The translations under genes and the position numbers were made by a program. From Metaphire vulgaris (Eukaryota > Annelida > Clitellata > Crassiclitellata > Megascolecidae), in the NCBI GenBank assembly GCA_018105865.1, contig CM030836.1, positions 1,984,001 through 2,048,000 of the forward strand: a stretch of 64,000 bases of DNA, given 5' to 3'. Shown piece after piece: positions 35,681 to 47,109 of this stretch; position 1 is the first letter of the stretch, and each line of letters starts with the position of its first letter. The notes under the pieces are model-generated. The model worked only from the letters and a program-made list of their open reading frames with translations, was not told the origin of the DNA and searched no databases.

Positions 35681-36125
35681 CAAACCTAATAATAAGCAAA
35701 TAAACTAAGAACAAACTTTACACAGTACAGCCTCTGCCCTCAGACAAATTCTAGTAATGCACTGAGCAAAGCACAGTGGCTTCTTCTCATATCTATTAAC
35801 AAAGGATGCTTGTCGCTTTTCTACAATAGCATGTATACTCTCCAAACCCGTCAGGATTCTGATATACTAAACATTATCTGCCTCACATGGAACAACTACT
35901 CGAATCAGTCTGTCAAGAGCATTAAGAATACTTTTGCTTGGACATGTGGCTTCCATGCCATACAATACAATAGGTAGACAATAGCTCTTTACCAGGTTAA
36001 CGCATATCAATTCAGAAGCGGCAGCTCTGCTACGACTATACAAGCAATTAAACGTACGAAAAAATTTTAATTTAACTTCCGAAATAGATAACCCGAAGTG
36101 CCTGTCCTTTTTCAGTGTCACTTCG
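35500..36125 (-). mobile_element. 3' fragment of the LINE family seen at 7135-8650
   Basis: Minus-strand codons read TLKKDRHFGLSISEVKLKFF then RSRAAASELICVNLVKSY and LYGMEATCPSK, the same tail region as the LINE at 7135 (RYLGVTLKKGRHLGLSISG). The 3' end shares CGTGACAAGCACAGCAT and carries an internal (TAA)25-like tract at 35603-35678. It ends just before block B starts. Confidence 0.7.
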
Positions 36126-36579
36126 AGTTATAACGTTACCTACCACACGAAGCAGATGAAAGTGACTGATGCTATTGGAATAATGATTTTCAGATTGGCA
36201 ACAGACACATTGATTTGAGAAAGTAATTGAAAAATCTTTTCTAATGACTAGCGATAATTTAATTATTAGGCTAAACAAAAACAGCAAAAAATCAAATGTG
36301 ATTCCGATCAATACAGTCAGCGAAACCACTGTCTTCAAGTCCATTTCCCTAAAACCATACACACTCGTCATACTTGATTAAAACGTGTGTTATCGAATAT
36401 TCTTGAGGCCTATTTTAAACCGTGAAACTACTTCGCAAAAATACTGCATACAACTCTATAAGACCATAGCGCACTCAAGCTGCTTTATTTATCTTGTCTG
36501 CTAATGACGTCGACAAAGTATATTTGTTATTCCAGAGATATGATTGTGTTTATTCTGTAATGAATATCCCACAAATATT

Positions 36580-37380
36580 ATTGAACTAGAAAGATGCTCG
36601 CTTCGCTCGCAATGCAGGATAATACTAATATCTATCCGCATCGCGCAATGCTCGCTTCGCTCGCAGTGCAGGCTCGCTTCGCTAGAGGCAACGAAGATTC
36701 CAGAGCGACCCATCAGAACGCTAACCCAGCCAAACAATCAGAACGATTGAAGGTAACCAATGAGAACATCACACAGCCAACCAATCAGAAAGCTCACACA
36801 GCCAACCAATCAGAAAGCTCACACAGCCAACCAATCAGAACGCTTGAAGGTAACAGACATACAAAGGAAGGATTTTAATATTGTACTAGAAAGATGCTCG
36901 CTTCGCTCGCGCTCGCTTCGCTCGCAGTGCAGGATAATACTAAACCAATACCTATACCTAATACCCAATCATTGAATTCATGCTGAACAACATTTCAATG
37001 ATGTACTGTATATACGCCACCTAGCCAAGCTCTGCGCCACGTAATAATTAGGCCTATGTACGTTAAAATCACGCAACTGTGACCATTTGTGACGCTGTAC
37101 ACGTATTTTTTGTGTACGTTAAAATGTACGTTAAAATTGCGCAAGTTCCTCAAGCTACGAACACTTGTTACCAATAGCAACGTCGTCGCACGCCCACCCC
37201 TCTGACGCTGCAATGACTCTACTAAACCGTGCCAAACTACGAACAATTGTTACCAATAGCAACGTCGTCTTCGAACATCGCCCACCAACGCATCGCGACG
37301 TAAGGACTAAACCGTCTACCAATAGTCAACCAATGAGAACGCTTGAAGGTAACAGACATACAGAATAATGATTTTAATAT
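36580..37380. repeat. Block B-specific insert with CCAAT-rich minisatellite
   Basis: Absent from A (which reads TATTATTGAATAATTAAGAAC at 4735). Two copies of ACTAGAAAGATGCTCGCTTCGCTCGC (36586 and 36886, each followed by GTGCAGGATAATACTA) bracket three 24-bp units of CACAGCCAACCAATCAGAAAGCT (36769-36840). Further ACCAATGAGAAC(G) units lie at 36757 and 37330. No protein is recognised. It may be a composite or solo-repeat-like transposon relic. Confidence 0.6.
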
Positions 37381-38216
37381 TATAGATAGATAATTAACAA
37401 CATTTGTAGATTTTTTAAAAATCAAACATCCAAAGTTGATCTTTTTTATTTATTATATTTAAATAATTAAATTTGCGAATTCGAGCTTTAGACAAGTAAC
37501 TTGACCACCTCTGTATCATCGAGTTTCTCAAGATGCAGCATAGCATATGCTATTATTAATATTACTATTATTATTGAGATAACATCTATAGCGCAATTGC
37601 AAATTAATATGTTTTAGCAGGCGTCGCCTGAATTTTTAAAGAGACAAATGGGGAAATTACCACTTTCCCCTTCCATTGCCATTTAAAGAAGAAGCAAAGA
37701 TGGTCACTGCCTGCAAACTGGTGATAAATGGAAGAAGCAACTCTGGGAGGTTAGAAGGTTAGACGGGCACACCTGATCAGAAAAAGTGCGACAGGTAGCA
37801 CGACTACAGAGTGGTAGCATGACGGCAGAGTTGACAGTTACCATGGGCGCCAGAGTCTGATCCTACCGAGGAAGAGGAACGCATTATCACAAACTCCGCC
37901 CGTATTGTGTCCAAGGGAAATACAATAGATGGCGATTCCCCGTTTGCATTGCTGCAAAGGGAAACAATAGAATTTTGACGAAGAATAAACTTACTAAAAA
38001 GCTGGAATCATATGCATTTCACGATATGCACGCTCTCTGTCGAGACAAAAGCAAACAATACTTCAGAAATGAATAACCCAACCTGGGCATGAAAACATTA
38101 GGCGCTCTCCCATTGATATCTTTGTCGTCCGAATCAGTCGAAATTTGTTGCCGCAATAAATTAAAAAATAAGTTATTTTACAAATGAATAACGCAGTCAT
38201 GTCAATGTTCTAAGTC

Positions 38217-38643
38217 AGCGGTGGCAAAAATATTACCCGCGAGCCTAATGCGGTCCGCAACCAGAAACCATACAGCCCGCGAGATCTTTTAGAAATATAC
38301 ATCCGACCGGCCAAGTGTGAGCTAATAATTTGAAATTAATTTATGAAAACATGACACTTTATTTACACATCTTAGAAAGGGTTGGCAGTGCCCGTAGCAA
38401 ATGAAGGAGAGTGCCTTCAAATTTCGCCAAACATATCTTGACAATCATAAAAATGGTGATCGCAATTAATGCATCGTATTACTCAACTGCAATAATGGAT
38501 TCCTATTCCGAAAAAGAATTTGAAATTAATTTCCCACTTGAAATTCTAAGTATTTTGGCTTATTGTATGTGCGTTTGGCCTTATGCATGCAGTATTAGGT
38601 TTCATGCGGCCCTTCAAAGAAAATGTTTGCCCACCTCTGCATT
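38217..38643. mobile_element. Block B copy of the old hAT-like repeat
   Basis: Counterpart of 5787-6215, with right end TGTTTGCCCACCTCTG. Degenerate and non-coding. Confidence 0.4.
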
Positions 38644-38991
38644 GAATGGTTGTCCTGGCATTGTACGGCATCAATACAGACGACATAACTTGTTTTGCAC
38701 TTGTGCTTCGGTGTTTGCTATGGCAGCGTGTGAAACCATCTTCACTTCTGAATCGATTTTTAAATTAATAAGAAATCATGTTTGGAAATACATGTAATCT
38801 CCTTGACTACTGTACATGCTGCCTGTGACAGTGCAGCAGATTACTCTTTGCATATACAGCGCTCACCAGTCGGGCAGAAATTGCTACTCAGGATAGCCGC
38901 AGATTCTGAACTGAAGAATATCAAATTGAACAACAATCTAACAGAACTTTCACAGTTTATCTTATCGACCAAACGTAGTTTCCAAATAAGC

Positions 38992-39306
38992 ATGAAATTA
39001 CTGAAGGAAATCGCCTTACTCATAATTGTTCTGGTTAACGGAGAAGTTAGCGTAACCAATGTAAGAAGCACATTTTACAACGCCGTTTACGGTGAAAATG
39101 GAGGAAGGCTGTGTGCTGTTGCTAATGTTGGTTCGCTGACTCAGAGGTACTTGGTGACCGGCAGATCTGCCGCCGAATGTGCAAGACTTTGCATTTCCTA
39201 TTCTGACTGCATCGCCTTCAATCTCTACGATAACGCCACATGTGATTTGATAACGTGTCAATCATTCAGACGGTTTCTTGCCATCGTCTCCTGCAGAGCC
39301 TTTTTG
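38992..39306 (+). CDS. Lectin-like gene copy B, exon with signal peptide and PAN-like domain
   Basis: Paralogue of the exon at 6566. Reads MKLLKEIALLIIVLVNGEVS as signal peptide, then a PAN-like module with cysteines in RLCAVAN, AAECARLCISYSDCIAFNLY and CDLITCQSF. The same frame is open 210 bases upstream, but copy A is not, so the ATG at 38992 is preferred because it is conserved in both and opens the signal peptide. The donor GTAAAT follows at 39307, phase 0, as in A. Homology to A stops a few bases after this donor, so the next intron was rebuilt independently in the two copies. Confidence 0.6.
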
Positions 39307-39696
39307 GTAAATATCTGTGACGTTTTCCTCTGTTTGTCCCTTATTGACAGTGGATGCCTCTAATTATTTGAGGAGGATAATCTCCGCGGACACATATCCG
39401 AAATGATCAGAGGTTTAAATCTTTCTTGGGAAGAGAAAAGTGTCCGAAACGCAAATATTAGGTCCCCGCCCTAGTATTTGGGCAGCTTGCTTGTGAATAA
39501 ATCAAAGACGTAGTTTCAAATTATAATACAAAGTCTATTCAACACGTAGAACGATTAATTATACAGGAATTATTCTGCGAGAATTTCCGCATAGTGAGAG
39601 GAAAACAATTCTTCGTACCTTTAATTATACAAGGATTTATCCGCCTGAATTTCCGCGGGTCAAACAGTCTTCAACCTTATCTTATCTATCAATGTA

Positions 39697-40478
39697 CAGT
39701 TTGAACAAGTAAAAACTGGACCCCTTCATGATATTTAATATCTCGGCCGCGTGTATAGCGATTTAAATGAAATTTATAGGCCATATACTGTACCTGGGAA
39801 TGTTTTCGCGCCAGACAAGGTCAAAGGTTACTTACGGCCAACAGATAAACACAGCAGCATTATGATTGGCTGCAGGACTATCTTGATTTGCTTGAATATT
39901 TTATATTCCAGCAAGACGGAACAACTGCCCACTCTGCTCTCAGGACCCAGACTTTTCTGGAGCAAAATTGTTCAGATTTCATCAAGAAAGATGACTGGCC
40001 ACCCAACTCCCCAGATATCAATCCACTTGACTTCCACGTCTGGGGAATCATGCTCGACAGATATCAAAAGTATCAGCCAAACCCACATCACGGAGTTGAA
40101 GACGGTGCTGAAGAATATCTGGGAAAGTCTGCCAGAGAACCAGATCAATAAGTCGATACTATAAGTGAAGAAACGCTTGTCGGCATGTGTGAAGGCTGAG
40201 AGGAGGCATTTTGATCACCTGTCCCCGTAGCAAATCATCTGGAACCCCCTTTAAAACGGCCCTTTTCAGAGCCAACAAATAAAAATAATAATTTTTTATC
40301 ACTTTATTATGACGTTATATTCCAATGTCAATTTCAAAATGTGGGTCTCTTTAGTTTTTTGGCCATATTTCAGAAAACACTGAAGATATCAGCATGAAAT
40401 TTGGCAACTACATAAGAAACATTCCCAGGTATATGGCCTATAAATTTCATTTAAATCAGTTTTTACTCGTTCACCCTG
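39697..40478 (+). mobile_element. mariner-like element with long inverted ends, 782 bp
   Basis: TA flanks both ends (39695-39696, 40479-40480). Termini CAGTTTGAACAAGTAAAAAC and (reversed) CAGGGTGAACGAGTAAAAAC are inverted repeats, and the inversion continues inward through ATTTAAATGAAATTTATAGG and CATTCCCAGG, over about 110 bp per side. The interior has a transposase C-terminus in two frames: IFQQDGTTAHSALRTQTFLE and DDWPPNSPDINPLDFHVWG, the second and third catalytic-acid blocks of the mariner/IS630 group. The first block is missing, so the element is internally deleted and non-autonomous. Confidence 0.88.
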
Positions 40479-40479
40479 T

Positions 40480-41090
40480 ACATTGTACAATTATGCAGGC
40501 AAGAATATATTTGAATTATATAGGAACTAGTCAGTCAAAACTTAGAGAACAATATGAGGAGAAATCCCGTGGCCTCTAAATGAAATTATAATGACCTTCT
40601 AAGTACCCTCTACTCAGGCAGAAGAAAAACGCTTACGTCCTCTTCATTTAAAACAATTATGCAAGTCGCAGGTGACATTGAAGTCAATTGTAGCGTCGCC
40701 ACTGATAGGCTCAAAGCCGTGTCTTATGGGGGCGTTGCCTCTGATAGGCACAAGGCCGTGTAGTTTCTGCGATGTAGTGCGGTGACCGAGGTCAATTGTA
40801 GCGTCGCTAGTGATAGGCTCAAGGTGTTTTGTGCCTTATGGTAAAATCTGGTAAAAATCACTCATTGTGGATGACCTTTTTTGCTCGTCAAGACTTTTGG
40901 GGGATGAAAAGGGGATCTGAACTGCCTTTATGAGCGATTTTATCCCCTCCCCAATGTTGACGCCAGGTTTACGCCAATGAAAGTACATAAAAGTCACTAG
41001 CTTTTCATGTTTTTCAGCCGTGTATGGCTCGTAGACAAAATCAATCGACAGATCATGCTACAGCTTTGATGGCTATTAGTCTATTGTCAC
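40480..41090. other. Block B stretch with small internal repeat, no gene seen
   Basis: TCAATTGTAGCGTCGC followed by (C/T)A(C/G)TGATAGGCTCAA(A/G) occurs at 40683 and 40791, with a partial unit between. A GATGACCTTTTTTGCTCGTCA motif is at 40869. No gene is recognised. Confidence 0.4.
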
Positions 41091-41799
41091 TATACCGATT
41101 AAACGCACGTATATTCGTTTGTTTTTACGTATCTTTACGCCATAGGCAAGCCAGGCTGATTTGCCTCTTCTATGATGTAGTAAGATATTAATAGATGTTA
41201 CGTCGCTTTATTCATAAAGAGAGGCGAGCTTAGAGGCTGAGAAGTTCAGTCGACCATATGGGCCCTTTTCTGTTCTCTTAAATTTCTTAAAATAATGATA
41301 ATTTGAAAAACAAATCATTTCTAGAACGTTTTCCATAAAAACACAAAATGAAAATTTTCACCTTAAGTGCTATTTTATGCTATTTTTTGCATAAAAGTAG
41401 TTCCAACCATCAGGGGCCATTTTTATGTCCAGTTTCACTGATATTTTATAAAACATGTGTTTTGCTTTGACAGGACGTTGAATATGATTACATGCAACTT
41501 CCTGGTAGGTCATATATTTGTTTCGTTTCATTCGATGGATATAAAACACTGGCATCAGAAAATTTCAATTATTATAGAAAAAACTCTTACCGCTACCTTT
41601 ACTGTCTTATGCATAGCTTATAGTGCTCGTGTGGCTTTGCTTTCTACCTCAAAAGAGTGGTACTCTACGCCTAAGAATACTGGACTAAAAAGAAAAGCGA
41701 TCAAGAGCGTCTACTGTACTTGCCTTTGAAATGGAATTCTACAATACAATTTTGAGCATCAGAAAATAAAGAACACAGGTATTCGAGAATGAATCCTGG

Positions 41800-42105
41800 G
41801 CAAGACAAGCATCATACTAAAAATGATATGGAGAAAAGTCAGCACATACGGTACAAATGAACATCTTCGGGCACATATGCAGGATGAGAACAACAGACCA
41901 GTGAAGAAGATCCTGCTGGGAACCCACGATGGAGAAATTCGAAAAGGCAGACCGAGGGGATTGTTTAAATGAAATCGTTGAATGGAGTACTCGGAGCTAC
42001 ACAATCTAACCAGAGAATCACAAGACCGAGCAAGTTGGAGACAAATTTTGAACCTGGCTATCGACGCCTTTGCGTACCGCACCGATGGAGCTGGATAACG
42101 ATGAT
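41800..42105 (+). mobile_element. Block B copy of the LINE C-terminal relic
   Basis: Counterpart of 13563-13870, with the same THDGEIRKGRPR and QDRASWRQILNLAIDAF-type codons; inactive and older than the duplication. Confidence 0.55.
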
Positions 42106-42825
42106 GGATGAACTCCTCCGTGTGTTTGTCCACTCCTCTGTCGCACCATATCTCTTGTCCACTCTCAACATTTTTATATTTCTTCACCTCTTTCTCTTCA
42201 CCCATTTGTCATCCATTTCACTTTCTCTTCTCTTCAAACCCATTCGCCTTCTACCTCCCGTTTCTCTTCTTCACTTACATTCAATTCCACTACCTTCTTT
42301 TTTCCCAAACCTATATTTGTTTTACCAACTCTTAATTTTCTTATTTCATCCACTCCTTCTAATTCCTACCTTCCTCTTTCAAGGCTTCCATCTCCCTTCC
42401 TCCCTCCACTCCGGTCTCCTCCCATTTCTCTTCACCAGTATCTTCCTTATTTTCCTCCCCTCCCATACCCTCACTTAACTAAGTCTTAATATTTCTTAAA
42501 TTAAACCAATCCAATAACAGCTAATTATTTTCCAAATAAGTGCATAATAGCATCATAATAGTAATTTCATGTTAACATCATAGTAGTAATAATAACATCA
42601 TAAATAGTATCTTAACATCATAATCGTAACCAAACTTCTTAGATTGTAGTTTAATTAATTTTAAATTCTAATTGAATTATGGATCACTGGGCCTACTTCA
42701 TATGATCGAGGATTTAAAATACTGCACCGCAATAATCAACAACTTACATCTCCATGAATTTTAAGTTAGTTTCCTATTTCATATTGTTTAGCTTACGCAA
42801 ATTTTCCTCTGTCTATTTGTCGTAG

Positions 42826-43083
42826 ACATTGTCTCCCCTGATGGGAATTTGGCGCTTGGAAGACCAGCCACACAAAGTAGCTCCTATAGGGACTACCAGA
42901 ACAGCGGTTTCCTAAACGCCAGTAGAGCGGTTGATGGAAACTATGGCAATGATAATACAATTGCATCAATGTCGTGTTCAAATACCGACGACGGTCCAGG
43001 CGGTCCAAACTGGTGGAGAGTTAAACTTGACCAACCGTATCGTGTGCAAAAGGTTATTGTGACGAACAGAAAGGACTGCTGTG
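42826..43083 (+). CDS. Lectin-like gene copy B, FTP exon 1
   Basis: Acceptor TTTGTCGTAG, phase 1 in; donor GGTAAGT at 43084, phase 1 out. Encodes VSPDGNLALGRPATQSSSYR, NASRAVDGNYGND, then CSNTDDGPGGPNWWRVKLDQ and VQKVIVTNRKDCC. Joined to 44158 (G|CT gives alanine) it reads RKDCCANR, so RxDx4R is intact. The histidine present in copy A (CAHS) is CSNT here, which in the F-type lectin family would weaken or change fucose binding. A loop is longer by several residues after QSS. The two extra cysteines in RKDCC are unpaired by family pattern. Confidence 0.8.
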
Positions 43084-44157
43084 GTAAGTTATCGTGATGA
43101 AATAAAAACAGTATTCTGCCTCTTCCTTTCAAATTACTACCTGAATTTGCTTACTAAATGTGATATATCCAAAATTGACATATGTCGGAATTCGTTTAAA
43201 TTATAGACTGTTGAGTTCGATTTGACGAGAACGCAATAGACCTACAATGTTTAACAATATTCCCCAATTGTAGCACCTTGCATCAGACGACTTGTTACAC
43301 TGCCTAATGTAACAGTTAATTCTGACAATTAAGCTTAGCAAGAAAATAGCGATAGCCAAATAACGTCAATTCTCTTTCTAAAGTTTTTCATTTAGAGAAC
43401 CTGCCAATGACTAATCCAGTATTCCACCCATGGAGCCCTTTTACAGAGGAGATTATAGGAGTTGAGAAGAAATTTCTGTACAACGACAATGGTTATCATG
43501 GATTGTAAATTAGAGTCCCAGAAATGTCAAAACCATTAGAAGTTTTGATAAAAGATTTGTCAAAACTTTGGTTTATTCAACGTTCTGCTATTTTCCGAAT
43601 GACACATGCTAAAACTAGCAATGTAGAGCAAGCTTTCTTTACCAGAAGAGATGCAACACGAGTATAGCCACTCTCATCCCATTTAGTCCTACAAAAAGTC
43701 AATTGGAAGAGAGTAGTGAGCTCCGCAGCTGAGTCGCGGTGGAACACCAGCCACAGAAGCTTTCCCCATGTACTATATCTATAACCGTGAGCTCTGATGT
43801 CCAAAAAACAAGTAATGGAAATTAGTTCATCGATTCCGTTGAATGTTGAAAATGACCCAACCCTGTTGGCCCCAATTTATCACGAGTCTTTGTTAAAATT
43901 CCACGACTGGTCCTTGCTCAAGTAAGCGTACCTGTTCAGTTTCGTGTTAAGCTGCGAACAGCTGTGCAAATTATAACCACATTTACTCTTACAGTGTAGA
44001 AGTTTCAATTGTTTTTGCGAATCCTGCAAATATTTATTTTAAATTTAAAAAGGAGGCACTGCAAAAGCATTAACCTTTATATATTGAAATTTTAAAGAGC
44101 CAGAACATTTCAAATTGAACTAGAATTTCCTTATTTACATTGTTTGGTCTTTAACAG

Positions 44158-44390
44158 CTAACCGCTTGGATTATTTCATCGTCGGAGTGACAAATTCAAC
44201 GGCGGTTCCAGTCAGAGGAGCCTATCCTCTGTGCGGCCAGTACCCATCAACAGTGGCGCATGGTGCAACAGTTACTCTTTATTGTGATCTATGCATAAGC
44301 GCCGGTCAATATGTTATCATTCAACAGCCAAGCAATGGACCCGGATTGCTCACCTTGTGTGAAGTCGAAGTCTACGCTAAGAACAACTAG
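44158..44390 (+). CDS. Lectin-like gene copy B, FTP exon 2 (C-terminus)
   Basis: Acceptor TCTTTAACAG, phase 1; stop TAG at 44388-44390. Encodes NRLDYFIVGVTNSTAVPVRG, LCGQYPSTVAHGATVTLYCD, ISAGQYVIIQQ and the family closing motif LTLCEVEVYAKNN. Compared with copy A it has an arginine-to-cysteine change (DLCISAG against DLRISAG). The stop is followed by the same conserved AACTGTAAGTATTTG donor-like sequence. Confidence 0.8.
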
Positions 44391-46429
44391 AAACTGTAAG
44401 TATTTGACATTGCTCTAATTCGGCGGTTCTCAGGTCTTTTTGGGACACGGCACACATTTTAACTTTAAATAATTTCTGCTTCCCACCTTCAAATTAAACA
44501 GTGGCGTTATATAGATCAAGTGCGAAAAATGGTGATGACCTTTTATGCTTGTCAGAACCATTTCTGCTTTATTTTATATATTTAGTTTTTTCCGGTTTTA
44601 AGACTTCACCGAGGCTCACAAGGGTCACTCTATCGGCCCACGTAATACCAATATCGTTCCAAGTCATTTGATTGACACAGAGGTATTTAACATAAGCATA
44701 TTACTATCTATATTAATGCTTCAAGCGTTATTCTCCTGCGCTCTTGGAAGTCCGCTTAGATGTAATGAAGCAGTTCGCCACCTTGACCCTTACCGTGGTC
44801 AATCCTTTGGAAAGCATTCCCATCATTGCGTTGACAAGTCAGCAAGGCGCGGAAGAAGAGAGTGTTGATAGGCCGTAGAGGTATTGAAAGGAACTCTGCA
44901 TGCCAAGATCAGGCGATTAATTTCCGAGAGGAGGTCTTCCGCAAAAGAATGATTCGTCGCCGATCTGACAGATCCGAGCAAAGATGAGCTCCATGCGAAG
45001 TTTGAAATGACAACCAATCGACATTGTCTGGGAATGCAACAGCAGCGGCGATGTTAATAGAAAACACTCAATGACGACTTAAGGTGGTCACAGAAAGAGA
45101 TTGGGAAAGAAGTGATGAAGATATTAGCCCCAAGATGAGAATGTGAAATAGACAATAGCATCTCGGTAGTAGAAATCGAAAGAGCGATTAAGTATCTGAA
45201 CAATATTTAAAAGTCCAGACACTGACATAACAGAAGAGATGATCAGATGTCGAAGTGTAATTATTGTTAATGAGATGTATAAGCTGCGATTTATGGCGTG
45301 GACTACAGGCAATGTGTCAGATGAATAGACGAAGTCAGTTTTAGTGGTGATAAACAAGACTGAAAGAATGATGGAATGCAAAAACAAAAGAACACGAGCG
45401 TAGCTAAGCCATCTCGGAAAAGTGTTTATGTTGATATTGGACCACAAAGAATCGGTCTTATATGTAGGTGCTCTCGAGACCAATACCACGGCCTTCAGCA
45501 CCACATCATGTCTATTTATCTCTTCGCATTACAACAATGTTCAGACCAGAATTTCAGAAATATGGATAGGCTATAGAATGAAACTTTATTCAAGGGCAAT
45601 TTTGGTCGCACGCCGTTTCTCCTCAGCAAGTTTCTCCTCAATGTTTTACCCTAAGATATGAAGATTTTAATATCAGATTTATGTAATTACACATGATTAT
45701 TGATGAATTATGCAGGGTACAGTGTTTAAAACATTTGAGTTATACAAGGTACAGTGTTTGAAACATGTCAATATCAGAAAAGGTTCATTTGCTGTCACAG
45801 AGCAACCGACGGAGATCTTATCAACGTCACAAGATGGAATTGATGGAATCAACATTTCGAATTTCTATAACTGATAACCTTAGTTGTTTAATCATTTCCT
45901 TGATCGAATAAAACATTTAGAACATTTAGCTGTTCGAATGACATAGATGACAAATTCGGATTTCTTTGATTTTGTCAGTTATTTGCATTACAGGCGTATA
46001 TCTGGACAATTGACAATTACTGTTCATAAACTTAGTGCATTACAATCTGTATTATTACTTGAATATGGTAGTCAGATTATTTTGTAGAAAATTCAGTTTG
46101 ATTTTGATTGATATTTTCGACAAGTCTTGGTTGAAACCGAAAGGATTCCATAAAATGGTTTAATTGCTAATTGATGATGAAAATGTTCCTTGTAATCGCT
46201 AGGTTTTAAATTGCAAATAAATCTTCAAATTGTGGCACGTGACAATAAAGTGGCGATTGTATATATTAGCGTTTATCCGATCATTCGGTAAGTGGCGACT
46301 CTCGCTTACTTGGTAGAAATGAACGTTCCCTGAGATCATTTTTTAAAAATTGAACCCTCGCACCACGAAGGACAATTGGTCACTAGTATCTGGTAGAAGT
46401 CAGCAGAACCTAAGCCTTCAATGATCATG

Positions 46430-47100
46430 TCCCGCGTCCCAGACAGGTCCTTTCCAGGACAATGAGACGTCCCGGAATAGATTTTTCCATAATTAAAAAC
46501 CTATATTTTTACTATTTTATTTTGCAACCATCAGAACTTAATATAAAAGCCAACAAATATACAGTACCACTGTATCTTTTATAAATTTGGTGTGCATGCA
46601 CTATATAAATGAATTTATTTATGTAAATTCTATTCACTTGGTTGACGATAACTGGTTCCTTTTGAGTGGGTGGCTATGACAACGTAAAGCTTTAAAATGA
46701 CAGGCCACCTCGTATGGCTTTGGAAGGTTATTAAAATACGCCAGCGTCTATTCTATGCATTCTTAGAGGAGGTGAATTTCTCTCGTACATCCAAACTTTT
46801 ACATATTGGCAAGTAGTTTTAACTCCCCAATGGCTGTTTCCCTCTCCTCTCCCAAAAATAATTTTTGGAACTCCCTCCCATGTAAGTAAAAACAATGTCT
46901 CTATGGCTAGAATAATCACTGTCACATGCAGTATGTTAGAATTAAAATAAAAAAGTAAAACATGAGTCCGAGAAAAAGTATTAATAGAAATACAGTAGTA
47001 CATGGTTGACTTTATAAATATATATTCAACCATAACCAGATATGAGGCCAGACATCAGACATAAGCAACTCAAAGAAAATCTCCCTCAGTTTGTAAGTCC
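46430..47100. other. Stretch without recognisable gene
   Basis: Just beyond block B. A short GC-rich patch (GTCCCGCGTCCCAGACAGGT) at 46430-46495 is the only distinctive feature; open frames here show no known motif. Confidence 0.4.
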
Positions 47101-47109
47101 ATCCATCCT

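Larger units (their letters stand above)
36250..46422 (+). repeat. Segmental duplication, block B
   Basis: Direct co-linear copy of block A (4414-22975); see that entry for anchors. B lacks the A insertions at 4879, 10727, 18224, 18896, 20001 and 22215 and so records their empty sites. B-only material includes 36580-37380 and 39318-41090 (with a mariner element). Confidence 0.9.

Noticed and set aside
36760..36860. CRISPR-like or regularly spaced repeats
   Set aside because: Units are adjacent 24-bp tandem copies without unique spacers, in a eukaryotic context.
36594..36960. GCTCGCTTCGCTCGC as a regulatory palindrome
   Set aside because: It is part of a repeat unit duplicated within one insert; no independent sign of a binding site.
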